Assembly: GCA_016281935.1 (NCBI GenBank)
Contig: JAEEJN010000067.1
Span: 1-52,750, forward strand
Source: Bacillota bacterium
GTDB taxonomy: Bacteria; Bacillota; Clostridia; Christensenellales; UMGS416
Length of the DNA stretch: 52,750 nt
Reading direction: 5' to 3'
Shown here: positions 6,270-14,553 of the stretch, in pieces
Layout: the number at the start of each line of letters is the position of its first letter
How positions within the stretch are numbered: position 1 is the first letter of the stretch
Notes under the pieces: model-generated
Seen by the model: only the letters and a program-made list of their open reading frames with translations
What the model was told of the DNA's origin: nothing
Databases searched by the model: none
Made by a program: the position numbers and the translations under genes

Positions 6270-7223
6270 TCAGCTGATCTTGACGTTCCTGGGGTTTCCT
6301 TCCAGATAGGCATCCACATTGCCGAAAGCAATCTTGGCTCTTTTGACCATGGACTCTTTCGTTGCGAACGCGACATGGGGCGTCGTGATGATATGCTTTG
6401 CGTTCAGCAGAGGATGATCCGTCGGAACAGGGGGCTCCATTTCATAGACGTCCACACCGGCGCCGGCAATCCGGCCACTGTTCAGTGCATCTGCAAGAGC
6501 CTGGCTGTCAACGATAGGACCGCGGGCACAGTTGATGAGAAGTGCAGTGGGCTTCATTCTGCCGATCATGTCTGCGTTGACCAGCCCCCGGGTTGAATCG
6601 TTCAACGGACAGTGCAGTGATACGATATCACACTTGGCAAAGATCTCTTCCAGACTTGCGGCGGTACCCAGAGCAAGAGCGCGTTCGGAGGGATGCGGTG
6701 TGCTGAAGAGGATCTCACAGCGGAATGCTTTCAAGATTTCTGCAAGCCGGCATCCGCAGGCACCCATACCGATGATACCGACGGTCTTGCCAAGGAGTTC
6801 ATTTCCTACGAGACCGTCTTTCGTACCGCCTGCCTTGCAGGCAGCATCCACGGGGAACACGTTGCGCAGGAGCGAAAGCACCATGCAGACGGCCAGTTCA
6901 GCAACAGAATCATCCGCATATCCGGCAGAATTGCTCACAGTGATTCCCATCTCGCGGGCAGTGACGGCATCCACATGATCGATGCCGGAGAAACCGACGG
7001 AGAGGTACTTCAGCTGCTTCATGCCCAGGAGAGCTTCGCGGGGGAGAGGCTGATTGCCTTCGATAACGATATCAGCATCCGCGCAGCGGCGATGGATCTC
7101 TTCGACATTTGTGTCTTTGGTGGAATAGGCCTTGAATGTGTGACCGGCAGCAACCCAGGGAGCTGAGAGTTCTTTGATCAGTTCGTCAGAGACGGACAGG
7201 GGCTCGAGCAAAACGATTTTCAT
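6270..7223 (-). CDS. D-isomer-specific 2-hydroxyacid dehydrogenase
   Basis: The 317-residue NAD(P)-dependent enzyme reduces 2-keto acids or oxidises D-2-hydroxy acids. The Rossmann motif GIIGMGACG is at residues 149-157, and the catalytic set is complete: Arg234 in INCARGP, Glu263 in YEMEPP and His283 in TTPHVAF. Length and motifs fit hydroxypyruvate reductase and phosphoglycerate-dehydrogenase-like members, but the physiological substrate cannot be read from the sequence. The start has AAGGAAG upstream and a TATAAT promoter at 7261-7256. It diverges from the flavoprotein gene, and both flank one palindrome. Confidence 0.9.
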   Translation of the reverse strand: MKIVLLEPLSVSDELIKELSAPWVAAGHTFKAYSTKDTNVEEIHRRCADADIVIEGNQPLPREALLGMKQLKYLSVGFSGIDHVDAVTAREMGITVSNSAGYADDSVAELAVCMVLSLLRNVFPVDAACKAGGTKDGLVGNELLGKTVGIIGMGACGCRLAEILKAFRCEILFSTPHPSERALALGTAASLEEIFAKCDIVSLHCPLNDSTRGLVNADMIGRMKPTALLINCARGPIVDSQALADALNSGRIAGAGVDVYEMEPPVPTDHPLLNAKHIITTPHVAFATKESMVKRAKIAFGNVDAYLEGNPRNVKIS

Positions 7224-7255
7224 CTGATTGTCTTCCTTTCTTGGATATCGTTCAG

Positions 7256-7288
7256 ATTATATCATAGAATGCTTTTGAAGGAAAGCAT
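7256..7288 (-). promoter_or_regulatory. Extended -10 promoter with a 20-bp palindrome (putative operator)
   Basis: On the minus strand TGA-TATAAT (-10 at 7261-7256) lies 32 bp before the dehydrogenase start; the -35 is poor (TTTCCT). The palindrome ATGCTTT (7269-7275) / AAAGCAT (7282-7288) with a 6-bp centre covers the -35 region. It lies between divergent genes, so one regulator could control both. Confidence 0.6.
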
Positions 7289-7376
7289 GCAGCCTTTCAG
7301 CTCAGGAGCTTACGTTGCTGCAGGCGTCTTGTCTTTTCCTTGGAATCATGGTATTTTGTGGGAAAGGAGATGTGCC

Positions 7377-8939
7377 ATGAAAGTGATCGTGATCGGAGCC
7401 GGCGCTTCAGGCCTTGCGGCAGCAGCGAGCCTTGCCAAAATGGGTGCACGGGTTACAGTCTATGAGAAAAATGCGGCAGCAGGCGGCGTCTTAGCTCCTG
7501 TGCTTGGGGAAAAGTTTGAGTGGAGCAGACCATACAGTCTGCAGCGATTCCTTCCGGGCCAGTTTTTTGCTCGCTGGATGGACGAACTCGGGTGTTCGGT
7601 CCCTGCTGTACGTATTGAACAGCGCTATTGCTTTCCGGAATTCACAATAGCAAAACCTGACGGAGCAGCGCCGGGATGGCTGGATAGACTCTTGGAGGAA
7701 CGGTTTCCGAAAGAAAGAAGAGGTCTGAAACGTTTTTCTTCATTCTGCAGGTGGATGCGTACGATCGCTTCTGCTCAGGAGAAGATCGAATTCAGTCAAA
7801 GCGTCGCTCTGAAACGTTCCGTGATTTGGAATTATCTTTTCATCAGCCGGTATGTGGATCTGAGGGCGGATGCTCTGATAGACAAGTTCTTCAGAGATGA
7901 AGAACTGAAGAAGATCCTTCTGTCTGTCCTGATCGAAAAGGGAGTTGAACCCGGTGATTTTTCCGGGATCGGACTTCCTCTGCTTTGGAGTGAAAGCCTG
8001 TTCGACTCTGAAGAAACGCTGGAACGCTCTGATGAACTGCAGGAAACCGGGATCTGTCATATTGAAGGCGGTAGTGAAAAACTGATCCGGGCACTGTCTG
8101 ATACGATCCTTGCCAAAGGCGGGACCATCCTGACAGGGAAAGCAGTCCGTCACGTGGAGATTGGAAAAAACTCTGTGAAAAGGGTCGTTCTGGAAGACGG
8201 AACGGAAGATAAGGCGGACGAAGGAGAGGCACTTGCCGTCGTTATAACGGGAGATCCCAGAGAAAATCTCCTCAAAACGGTGGGGAAAGAACATCTTCCG
8301 CCTGACACTCTGGAGACGCTGGAGGGACAGAAACTGCGTCCGAGCGCATTCGCTGTACATCTTGGCCTGACTGGAGACCTTGGATGCGGCAACAAAGTGA
8401 CTCATGTATACATAGATTCTGCCGAGACGACAGCACGCAGTCTGCGCGATGGCAGTTTCGATCCTGAGCATCAGGGATACATCCTGTATTCGTCATCAGC
8501 ATGGGGAATGAGGGCTCCGGAAGGAAAAAGCAGCCTTTCCATCCTTGCTTTTGCACCCAGACACGCAGCCGGGATCGACTGGAATCATGACCGGGATCGT
8601 TTGGCGGATGAACTGATAAGACTTGCGGAGAGACAGTTTCCCGGAATCAGCACGATGATCGAGGAGCGCGTGATAGAAACACCGGAAGACTATGCCCTGA
8701 TGGGAGATGCGTCCGGATGTGTAGGAGGTCTTGCGCCGGATGCGGGGACAGACACACTTCCGCATACGCTGGAAGGGATTCGAGGACTGTATCTGGCAGG
8801 TCAGTACACGGGAGGAGGCGGAAGCGTCGGCACCGTCATGCGCGGAGCCTGGCAGACTGCAAAAACGATCGAATCTGACTATTACCTGGATGCAGTGCGT
8901 GAAGGCGATGAGGATGACACGGAGGAACTTGACGGCTGA
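7377..8939 (+). CDS. Phytoene-desaturase-like (CrtI family) FAD-dependent oxidoreductase
   Basis: The 520-residue protein opens with an FAD-binding Rossmann fold, MKVIVIGAGASGLAAAASLA, with GxGxxG at residues 7-12 and the ribose-binding Glu in VYEKNAAAGG. It closes with the second FAD signature, LYLAGQYTGGGGSVGTVMRG. This layout is that of the CrtI/COG1233 amine-oxidase-like group, which includes carotenoid desaturases and many uncharacterised enzymes. No carotenoid genes are nearby, so a carotenoid role is not supported. AAAGGAGA precedes ATG 7377. Confidence 0.83.
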   Translation: MKVIVIGAGASGLAAAASLAKMGARVTVYEKNAAAGGVLAPVLGEKFEWSRPYSLQRFLPGQFFARWMDELGCSVPAVRIEQRYCFPEFTIAKPDGAAPGWLDRLLEERFPKERRGLKRFSSFCRWMRTIASAQEKIEFSQSVALKRSVIWNYLFISRYVDLRADALIDKFFRDEELKKILLSVLIEKGVEPGDFSGIGLPLLWSESLFDSEETLERSDELQETGICHIEGGSEKLIRALSDTILAKGGTILTGKAVRHVEIGKNSVKRVVLEDGTEDKADEGEALAVVITGDPRENLLKTVGKEHLPPDTLETLEGQKLRPSAFAVHLGLTGDLGCGNKVTHVYIDSAETTARSLRDGSFDPEHQGYILYSSSAWGMRAPEGKSSLSILAFAPRHAAGIDWNHDRDRLADELIRLAERQFPGISTMIEERVIETPEDYALMGDASGCVGGLAPDAGTDTLPHTLEGIRGLYLAGQYTGGGGSVGTVMRGAWQTAKTIESDYYLDAVREGDEDDTEELDG

Positions 8940-8959
8940 GCTGAATCACAGAAGCAAAA

Positions 8960-8999
8960 ACGGTATCCCGATGGAGATTTCGGGATACCGTCCGATTTT
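8960..8999. terminator. Bidirectional terminator between convergent genes
   Basis: A perfect 12-bp stem, ACGGTATCCCGA (8960-8971) / TCGGGATACCGT (8980-8991). The tail is weak on the plus strand (CCGATTTT) but TTTTTG on the minus strand, so it mainly serves the alarmone synthetase gene. Confidence 0.85.
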
Positions 9000-9022
9000 A
9001 TAGCCAGAATCCGCGGACAGCG

Positions 9023-9742
9023 TCAGACGCTGCTCAGCCGGCTTCGGATTTTCTGCATGCGTGCATCCAATTCCGCGCTGGTCTGCGCACAGGCTTCCAG
9101 TTCTGAAGAAAGATACTGCAGTTCTTCTTCCGGAACTGTTTTTTTGTAACGAAGCTTGTGCTCCAGACTTGCCCAGAAATCCATGGCGATCGTCCGAAGC
9201 TGGACCTCTACATACATCATCTTCTTGCCGTCTTCCGTAAAAATCGGGACCTGGACGAGCAGATGAAGGCTTCTGTAGCCGTTCGGCTTCGGTTTCTGGA
9301 TATAATCTTTCCGCTGGACCAGTGTGATGTCGTCCTGTTCGAGAAGACAGTCGGCAAGCCGGTAGATGTCATCGATGAATGAACAGATGACTCGGACGCC
9401 GGCAATATCCCTGACGTTCTCGAGCATGGATTCCATCGTCATAGGATATCCGCGGTCTTCCATCTTGCGGATGATGCTTTCCGGAGATTTCAGACGCATT
9501 TTGATGGTCTCGATTGGGTTGTGATCATATTCGACCGAAAAGCGAGTATCCAGTACACGAAATTTGGTTTCGACTTCCATGGCTGCACACTGATAGTCCG
9601 CATACATATTGCGGATGGGAAGCAGGTTTTCGCTGACCGCATCGAAGAAATCGGAAATGGAAACAGCGGAAGCATTGTTTTGGAATGCAAGGACCGTATC
9701 CCGAAAAGAAGCTTCGCCCGGAATCATAGTGATTTCGCTCAA
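9023..9742 (-). CDS. Small alarmone synthetase (RelQ/YjbM-type GTP pyrophosphokinase)
   Basis: The 239-residue protein makes (p)ppGpp by moving pyrophosphate from ATP to GDP or GTP. The synthetase core is clear: RLKSPESIIRKMEDRGYP near 83-100, ENVRDIAGVRVICSF at 108-122, RKDYIQKPKPNGYRSLH at 144-160, and VEVQLRTIAMDFWASLEHKL at 178-197. There is no HD hydrolase domain or C-terminal TGS/ACT region, so it is a stand-alone synthetase. Translation seems to begin at TTG 9742, 6 nt after GGAG. The sugar isomerase gene lies 43 bp upstream on the same strand, so the two are probably cotranscribed. Confidence 0.9.
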   Translation of the reverse strand: MSEITMIPGEASFRDTVLAFQNNASAVSISDFFDAVSENLLPIRNMYADYQCAAMEVETKFRVLDTRFSVEYDHNPIETIKMRLKSPESIIRKMEDRGYPMTMESMLENVRDIAGVRVICSFIDDIYRLADCLLEQDDITLVQRKDYIQKPKPNGYRSLHLLVQVPIFTEDGKKMMYVEVQLRTIAMDFWASLEHKLRYKKTVPEEELQYLSSELEACAQTSAELDARMQKIRSRLSSV

Positions 9743-9785
9743 TTCATTCTCCTTTCATCTCCTCGGCTGACGTTTGAAAAAGACA

Positions 9786-10553
9786 TCAGCCTTGGCCGTT
9801 CTGAGAAGGATCATCATCTGCCCGGACCCAGGACAAAAGCGTTGCAGCGTCTTTTGCAAACCGTTTGGGGGAGTGGCCGGGCACGAATTCCATCATAAAA
9901 GGCACGTCCTGTCTGGCTGAAAGAATAGTCCTGTAAACACTCCAGTCCGCCTGACCCTCACCTAAAGGCAGCCATGTATCCCCTTTCCAGTAGAACACAT
10001 GCACGCCTGTCACATGAGGAAGGACCGTGCGCAGTGCGCCTTCATTGTAAGCAAGATCCCGGAACTGGTTCGGCTGCCAGTAGGTATGGATACCGGATTC
10101 TTCGATCAGCTGCAGTGCGGACGCCGGCGTATCCGTCAGAGTTCCTCCGTGGAATTCCGTTGATACGGCTATGCCCTGATCCTGTGCCATTTGTACGATG
10201 CGGCGGCAGTCTTCAGTTACAGAACGTCTTTCCTCGGATGTCGTCTCGGAAGAGCCTTTTGCTCCTGCCCATATCCGGATGTGGGGAGCTCCAAGAGCTT
10301 TGGCGGTCTGCAGAATCTCGGAAAAAGATTCGACATGTTGGCCGGCGCGGTAATATGAACCATAAGACAGTACACGTAGTCCGGCATCCCTGGTGCGTTC
10401 GCCTACCATGCGCGCATTGTGAAGCTCACCGAAAGGGACGTGGATGTCTGCGCCCCATTCTATGCCGGTCAGACCGGCTTTTCTGGTGAGTTCGATGATC
10501 TCATCCGGAGAAAGAGCGCGAAATGTCACGCTTACGATTCCAGTTGTCCTCAT
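9786..10553 (-). CDS. Sugar phosphate isomerase/epimerase (AP-endonuclease-2-like TIM barrel)
   Basis: The 255-residue protein has the xylose-isomerase-like TIM-barrel pattern: GLTGIEWGADIHVPFG near residues 27-42, HIRIWAG near 91-97, VSTEFHGGTLTD with metal-ligand Glu and His near 130-141, GVHVFYWKG, and FMMEFVPG. Family members isomerise or epimerise sugars, inositol derivatives or sugar phosphates; the exact substrate is unknown. AAGGAGC precedes ATG 10553. It leads a two-gene operon with the alarmone synthetase, and its promoter overlaps that of the divergent reductase operon. Confidence 0.82.
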   Translation of the reverse strand: MRTTGIVSVTFRALSPDEIIELTRKAGLTGIEWGADIHVPFGELHNARMVGERTRDAGLRVLSYGSYYRAGQHVESFSEILQTAKALGAPHIRIWAGAKGSSETTSEERRSVTEDCRRIVQMAQDQGIAVSTEFHGGTLTDTPASALQLIEESGIHTYWQPNQFRDLAYNEGALRTVLPHVTGVHVFYWKGDTWLPLGEGQADWSVYRTILSARQDVPFMMEFVPGHSPKRFAKDAATLLSWVRADDDPSQNGQG

Positions 10554-10590
10554 GGTATGCTCCTTGGAAGATTGTCTCGTCTATGATACT

Positions 10591-10640
10591 ATTGTAATTC
10601 TTTTTCAGCCTTGTGGCAATGAGCCCATACGATGTATAAT
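10591..10640. promoter_or_regulatory. Overlapping divergent promoters
   Basis: Minus strand, for the isomerase: TTGCCA (10619-10614), a 17-bp spacer and TACAAT (10596-10591). Plus strand, for the reductase operon: TTGTGG (10611-10616), an 18-bp spacer and TATAAT (10635-10640). The two -35 boxes share 3 bp, so polymerase could hardly occupy both at once. Confidence 0.7.
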
Positions 10641-10672
10641 GAAACAAATACTATGAAGGCGAGGACACTGTC

Positions 10673-11971
10673 ATGCAGTTTTCTTTGCGGAACATCGATG
10701 ACCTTAGAAAGGCGCTTGCGCCTCTTCCCGTTTCCGGGGATCTGTCGATCCTGAAAAGAAGCGTGGCCGGTGCGAACTTTCTTCTGCCGAATCCTCTGGT
10801 CAATCAGCCTATGGAAGGCTGTGATGCTGATCCTGACGGGTCGCCTACGGAACTGAGCTTCCGCCGTTACGCGAGGTTTGCCGCGGGAGGAACGGGGCTC
10901 ATCTGGGCGGAAGCGATTGCGGTTGTGCCCGAGGGAAGGGGGAACCCCAGGCATCTGTGGATCCATCCCGAAAACCTTGAGTCCTTCCGGAAACTTGTCC
11001 AAACGGTTCATCGCGCCGCGGAAGAAGCCGGGAATCCGCGCCCGCTGTTCATCGCGCAGCTTACGCATGCAGGACGAAATTCCACCTTGGGAAGGGTGCC
11101 TGCGACCCAGCATTCCGTTATGGATCCCCATCAGGGACTGGAGCCTGGACATCCCGTCATCTCTGATGAGGAGCTCCTGAAACTGCAGGATGCCTATGTC
11201 AACGCGGCAAAGCTGTGCAGGGAAGCTGGTTTTGACGGCGTAGACGTCAAGTGCTGCCACCTGTATCTGTTCTCCGAACTTCTTGGTGCGTACGGCAGGG
11301 AAGGCGCTTTCGGAGGTACCAGAGACCGCCGTTTCCGCATGACGCTGGAAACGTTGGAGAAGGTGAAAAAAGCCTGCGGGGATGATTACGTGTACGCGTC
11401 CCGTATGAACGGGGCCGACTGCATGACCGGCGGATTCGATACGGACGCGGAACTGGAACCTAAATACGAAGAGTCTCTTCTGCTCGCCCGGGAATTGACC
11501 GAACGCGGGGTGACGATTCTCAATGTCACGCTTGGGACTCCCTATTATAATCCGCATATCAACAGGCCATATGCATCTTTTCCCAAAGGAGAGGGTTATC
11601 CTCAGCCCGAACCGCCGATCCGAGGAGTGAAGAGGCTTCTGACAGCCTGCTCCATGGTGCAGCAGAGCTGTCCTGATACCGTCTGTGTGGCTACTGGATT
11701 CTCCTACCTGCAGCATCTGGCGCCATATGCGGCTGCCGGTATGGCGCAGGCCGGGCTGGCCAGGGCTTTCGGATTCGGACGTCAGAGTTTTGCTTATCCG
11801 GATTTTGCCAGGGACATTCTGGAAAAAGGGGCTATGGAGAAGAGCAGATCCTGTGTGACCTGTGGCCTGTGCACTTATCTGATGCGAAACGGAAAACATG
11901 CCGGATGTCCTGTGAGAGACGCAGCGCAGTACCGGCCTTATCTGGACGAGATCAGGAGGGAAAAAGCATGA
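10673..11971 (+). CDS. Old Yellow Enzyme-like NADH:flavin oxidoreductase with a Cys cluster
   Basis: The 432-residue FMN TIM-barrel enzyme should reduce activated C=C bonds. Barrel motifs include NPLVNQPMEG near 40-49, FIAQLTHAGR near 126-135 and the FMN phosphate region VATGF near 339-343. The usual His-x-x-His/Asn substrate pair reads KCCH (Lys193, His196), so the first His is replaced. After the barrel, Cys394, Cys397, Cys400 and Cys412 resemble the 4Fe-4S ligands of 2,4-dienoyl-CoA reductase and BaiCD-type enzymes, but the second flavin domain of those proteins is missing. It heads a four-gene operon and overlaps the SDR gene by 4 bp. Confidence 0.85.
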   Translation: MQFSLRNIDDLRKALAPLPVSGDLSILKRSVAGANFLLPNPLVNQPMEGCDADPDGSPTELSFRRYARFAAGGTGLIWAEAIAVVPEGRGNPRHLWIHPENLESFRKLVQTVHRAAEEAGNPRPLFIAQLTHAGRNSTLGRVPATQHSVMDPHQGLEPGHPVISDEELLKLQDAYVNAAKLCREAGFDGVDVKCCHLYLFSELLGAYGREGAFGGTRDRRFRMTLETLEKVKKACGDDYVYASRMNGADCMTGGFDTDAELEPKYEESLLLARELTERGVTILNVTLGTPYYNPHINRPYASFPKGEGYPQPEPPIRGVKRLLTACSMVQQSCPDTVCVATGFSYLQHLAPYAAAGMAQAGLARAFGFGRQSFAYPDFARDILEKGAMEKSRSCVTCGLCTYLMRNGKHAGCPVRDAAQYRPYLDEIRREKA

Positions 11972-12690
11972 AAAAAACAGCTTGGGTGACCGGAGCGGCC
12001 CGCGGGATCGGAGCGGGGATCGCACAGGCTCTCACGGATGAGGGCTGGCAGGTGATCGGCAGTTCCAGAAACGCTCCTTCCGAACCTGTCGGAGGTGTGG
12101 AGTATGTGCAGGCGGACGTGACGTCTCAGGCTGATACGGACAGGGTGCTGGCAGGCATTCTTGACAAATACGGACATATTGACCTTCTGGTGAACAATGC
12201 CGGTGTGGCTCCCCGCGTGCGTGCAGATCTTCTCGAGATGACCCCGGAATCGTTCGATTATGTGGTCGGGGTGAACCTGAAGGGGATGTTCTTCCTGACG
12301 CAGACCGTTGCCAGACAGATGGAACGGCAGAAGTCGGGCTGCATCATCAACATCACCTCCTGTTCTGCTGAAGTCGTGTCTGTCAATCGTGGCGAATACT
12401 GCATGAGCAAGGCAGGGGCCTCCATGGCCACGAAGCTGTTTGCCGTACGGCTGGCTCCCCTGGGAATCCCGGTCTATGAGATCCGTCCCGGCATCATCGA
12501 AACGTCTATGACGGCAGGTGTCCATGAAAAATATGACAGGCTGATCGGAGACGGACTCCTTCCGATCCCCCGCTGGGGAACACCGGAAGATATCGGGCAT
12601 GCGGTCACACTTCTGGCTGAGGGAAAACTGCCCTATATGACAGGAGATGTTCTCAACCTGGACGGCGGCATGCATCTGCCGAGGCTGTAA
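11968..12690 (+). CDS. Short-chain dehydrogenase/reductase (FabG-like)
   Basis: The 240-residue NAD(P)-dependent enzyme has every classical SDR element: cofactor loop TGAARGIG (residues 8-15), NNAG near 76-79, and the catalytic Ser131-Tyr144-Lys148 set in NITSCS and YCMSK. It ends with NLDGGMHL. FabG-like enzymes reduce keto groups to alcohols or the reverse; here the neighbours suggest a hydroxyl/keto step on an unsaturated substrate. ATG 11968 overlaps the upstream stop as ATGA, and AGGAGGG lies just before it. Its stop TAA is directly followed by the next start. Confidence 0.88.
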   Translation: MKKTAWVTGAARGIGAGIAQALTDEGWQVIGSSRNAPSEPVGGVEYVQADVTSQADTDRVLAGILDKYGHIDLLVNNAGVAPRVRADLLEMTPESFDYVVGVNLKGMFFLTQTVARQMERQKSGCIINITSCSAEVVSVNRGEYCMSKAGASMATKLFAVRLAPLGIPVYEIRPGIIETSMTAGVHEKYDRLIGDGLLPIPRWGTPEDIGHAVTLLAEGKLPYMTGDVLNLDGGMHLPRL

Positions 12691-14535
12691 ATGGATACGA
12701 TCAGGATTTGCGGGATGGTTATCCCCCTGTACCGCGCTTCCGTTCTCATTCTGGGAGCGGGCGCCGCAGGACTGAATGCTGCAGACGAGTTGGCCAAACG
12801 GGGCATCGATGTGCTTCTGGCGGCTGACGATTTTGCCGGCGGGACCTCCCGTAACGGCGGATCGGATAAGCAGACCTATTACAAGCTTTCTCTCTCGGGA
12901 GGAGCCGACAGTGTGGATGAACTGGCGCTGACCTATCTGGAAGGCGGGCACATGGACGGTGATACCGCACTGGCTCTGGCTGCGGGATCAGCCGAAGCTT
13001 TCCTGAAACTTGTTCAGATCGGTGTGCCCTTTCCCCATAATGAGTGGGGCGAATACGTAGGATATCGGACGGATCATGATCCGAGGAACCGTGCGACTTC
13101 CGCGGGCCCTCTGACGTCACGCTACATGGCGGAATGCCTGGATCGCGAGGTTGAGCGCAGACATGTACGCCGCCTGCGTGGCACGGTCGTTCGGTATCTG
13201 ATCCAGGAAGAAAGGCTCTGCGGAGCGCTTCTTTATGATGCTTCGGAGAAGGACGATGAAAGCCAAGGGCTCCGGGTCGTCCTCTGCGGACAGGCGATCG
13301 CCTGTACCGGAGGCGCAGCGATGCTCTATAAAGACTCCGTATTCCCGCTGCCGCAGAGAGGCGCGCTCGGCGCGGCTCTCCGTGCAGGGGCGGAAGGACA
13401 GAATCTGTGGAGCTGGCAGTATGGCCTTGCTTCCGTCAAACACCGCTGGAACGTGTCCGGTTCCTATCAGCAGGTTCTGCCGCGTTATGTGGATGAGAAG
13501 GACCGCGATGTTCTTCAGGATGCTTTTTCCACATTGAGAGAGAAGCAGGACATGATCTTCCTCAAAGGATATCAGTGGCCCTTCGATTCTCGGAAGACCG
13601 ATGGATCTTCGCGAGTCGATATGGCGATCCACAGAGCCTGTGCGGATGGACATAGGATCTACATGAATTTCCGGCCTGAAGACGTACGGAACTGGATAAG
13701 GGAACTGGGGGACGAAGCCCGGAACTACCTGGAAAACTGCGGTTGTGATCAGAACAGCCCGTATCTTCGGCTGGAACATATGAATCCCGCAGCGATCGAA
13801 CTGTACCGTTCTTTCGGGATCGATCTTAAGACCGAAGCACTCGAAGTCGCGGTATGCGCACAGCATATGAACGGAGGACTGGCCGTCGATCGTTGGTGGG
13901 AAACGACCTTATCCGGACTGTATGCCGCGGGAGAAGGCGCCGGAGCTTTCGGTGCGTACAGGCCCGGAGGATCAGCTCTGAACGAGACGCAGGTCGGTTC
14001 GACGAGAGCTGCCAGACATATCGCAGCGGATCTCAAACTCATCCCGGAAGCAGGAGAGGAATGTGCTGTTCAGCTGGTGGAAGAGATCTCATGGCTTTCC
14101 CGCAAAAACAGGCTGGATAAGAATAAAACGCTGTCCGAACTGCAGGCATCCATGACGCTCTGTGCCGGCCACGTAAGGAATCTGAAAAGTATGCGGGAGC
14201 TGCTCTCCCGTGTGCGTGAGTGGCAGATCCTGTTGGAAGAAGGAGCCGGCAGCTTTGAAAGCGCTCTTCTCCTGAGGGATTGCCTGTATGCGGCCAGAGC
14301 CGTACTGTCATCCATGATCTGCCACGGAGAACGTATGAACACATCGGCAGGGCATCTGTGTACGGATGGATGCGAGCCGATGGATGAGACAGCTGCCCGT
14401 TCTCTCAAGATCATGACAATGGTCAAGAAGGACGAAGAAGAAAGCCGCATCGCTTCCGTACGCCCTTTGCCCGAATCGGGAGGATGGTTCGAGACCGTAT
14501 GGGCGGCTTATCGTCAGGGCGATGTGAACCGATGA
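12691..14535 (+). CDS. FAD-dependent fumarate-reductase/aspartate-oxidase-like flavoprotein
   Basis: The 614-residue protein has an FAD fold, VLILGAGAAGLNAADELAKR (GxGxxG at 22-27), then GGTSRNGGSDKQ, matching the Thr/Ser-Gly-rich loop of the FrdA/SdhA/NadB family. Near residues 410-435, LYAAGEGAGAFGAYRPGGSA and LNETQVGSTRA complete the FAD site. The C-terminal part is helical, as in NadB/FrdA. The family oxidises or reduces C-C bonds next to carboxylates, but the substrate-binding His/Arg set cannot be assigned with confidence. It starts on the base after the SDR stop, so translation is coupled. There is no heme or Fe-S partner gene. Confidence 0.82.
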   Translation: MDTIRICGMVIPLYRASVLILGAGAAGLNAADELAKRGIDVLLAADDFAGGTSRNGGSDKQTYYKLSLSGGADSVDELALTYLEGGHMDGDTALALAAGSAEAFLKLVQIGVPFPHNEWGEYVGYRTDHDPRNRATSAGPLTSRYMAECLDREVERRHVRRLRGTVVRYLIQEERLCGALLYDASEKDDESQGLRVVLCGQAIACTGGAAMLYKDSVFPLPQRGALGAALRAGAEGQNLWSWQYGLASVKHRWNVSGSYQQVLPRYVDEKDRDVLQDAFSTLREKQDMIFLKGYQWPFDSRKTDGSSRVDMAIHRACADGHRIYMNFRPEDVRNWIRELGDEARNYLENCGCDQNSPYLRLEHMNPAAIELYRSFGIDLKTEALEVAVCAQHMNGGLAVDRWWETTLSGLYAAGEGAGAFGAYRPGGSALNETQVGSTRAARHIAADLKLIPEAGEECAVQLVEEISWLSRKNRLDKNKTLSELQASMTLCAGHVRNLKSMRELLSRVREWQILLEEGAGSFESALLLRDCLYAARAVLSSMICHGERMNTSAGHLCTDGCEPMDETAARSLKIMTMVKKDEEESRIASVRPLPESGGWFETVWAAYRQGDVNR

Positions 14536-14553
14536 TCAGATTGAGGTGTGTAT

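Noticed and set aside
7377-8939. A carotenoid biosynthesis role for the CrtI-like protein
   Set aside because: No phytoene synthase or other carotenoid gene is nearby, and the family has many other activities.
10589-12025. A 478-codon minus-strand open frame opposite the OYE-like gene
   Set aside because: The plus strand codes for a recognisable FMN enzyme with promoter and ribosome site; the antisense product has no motif.
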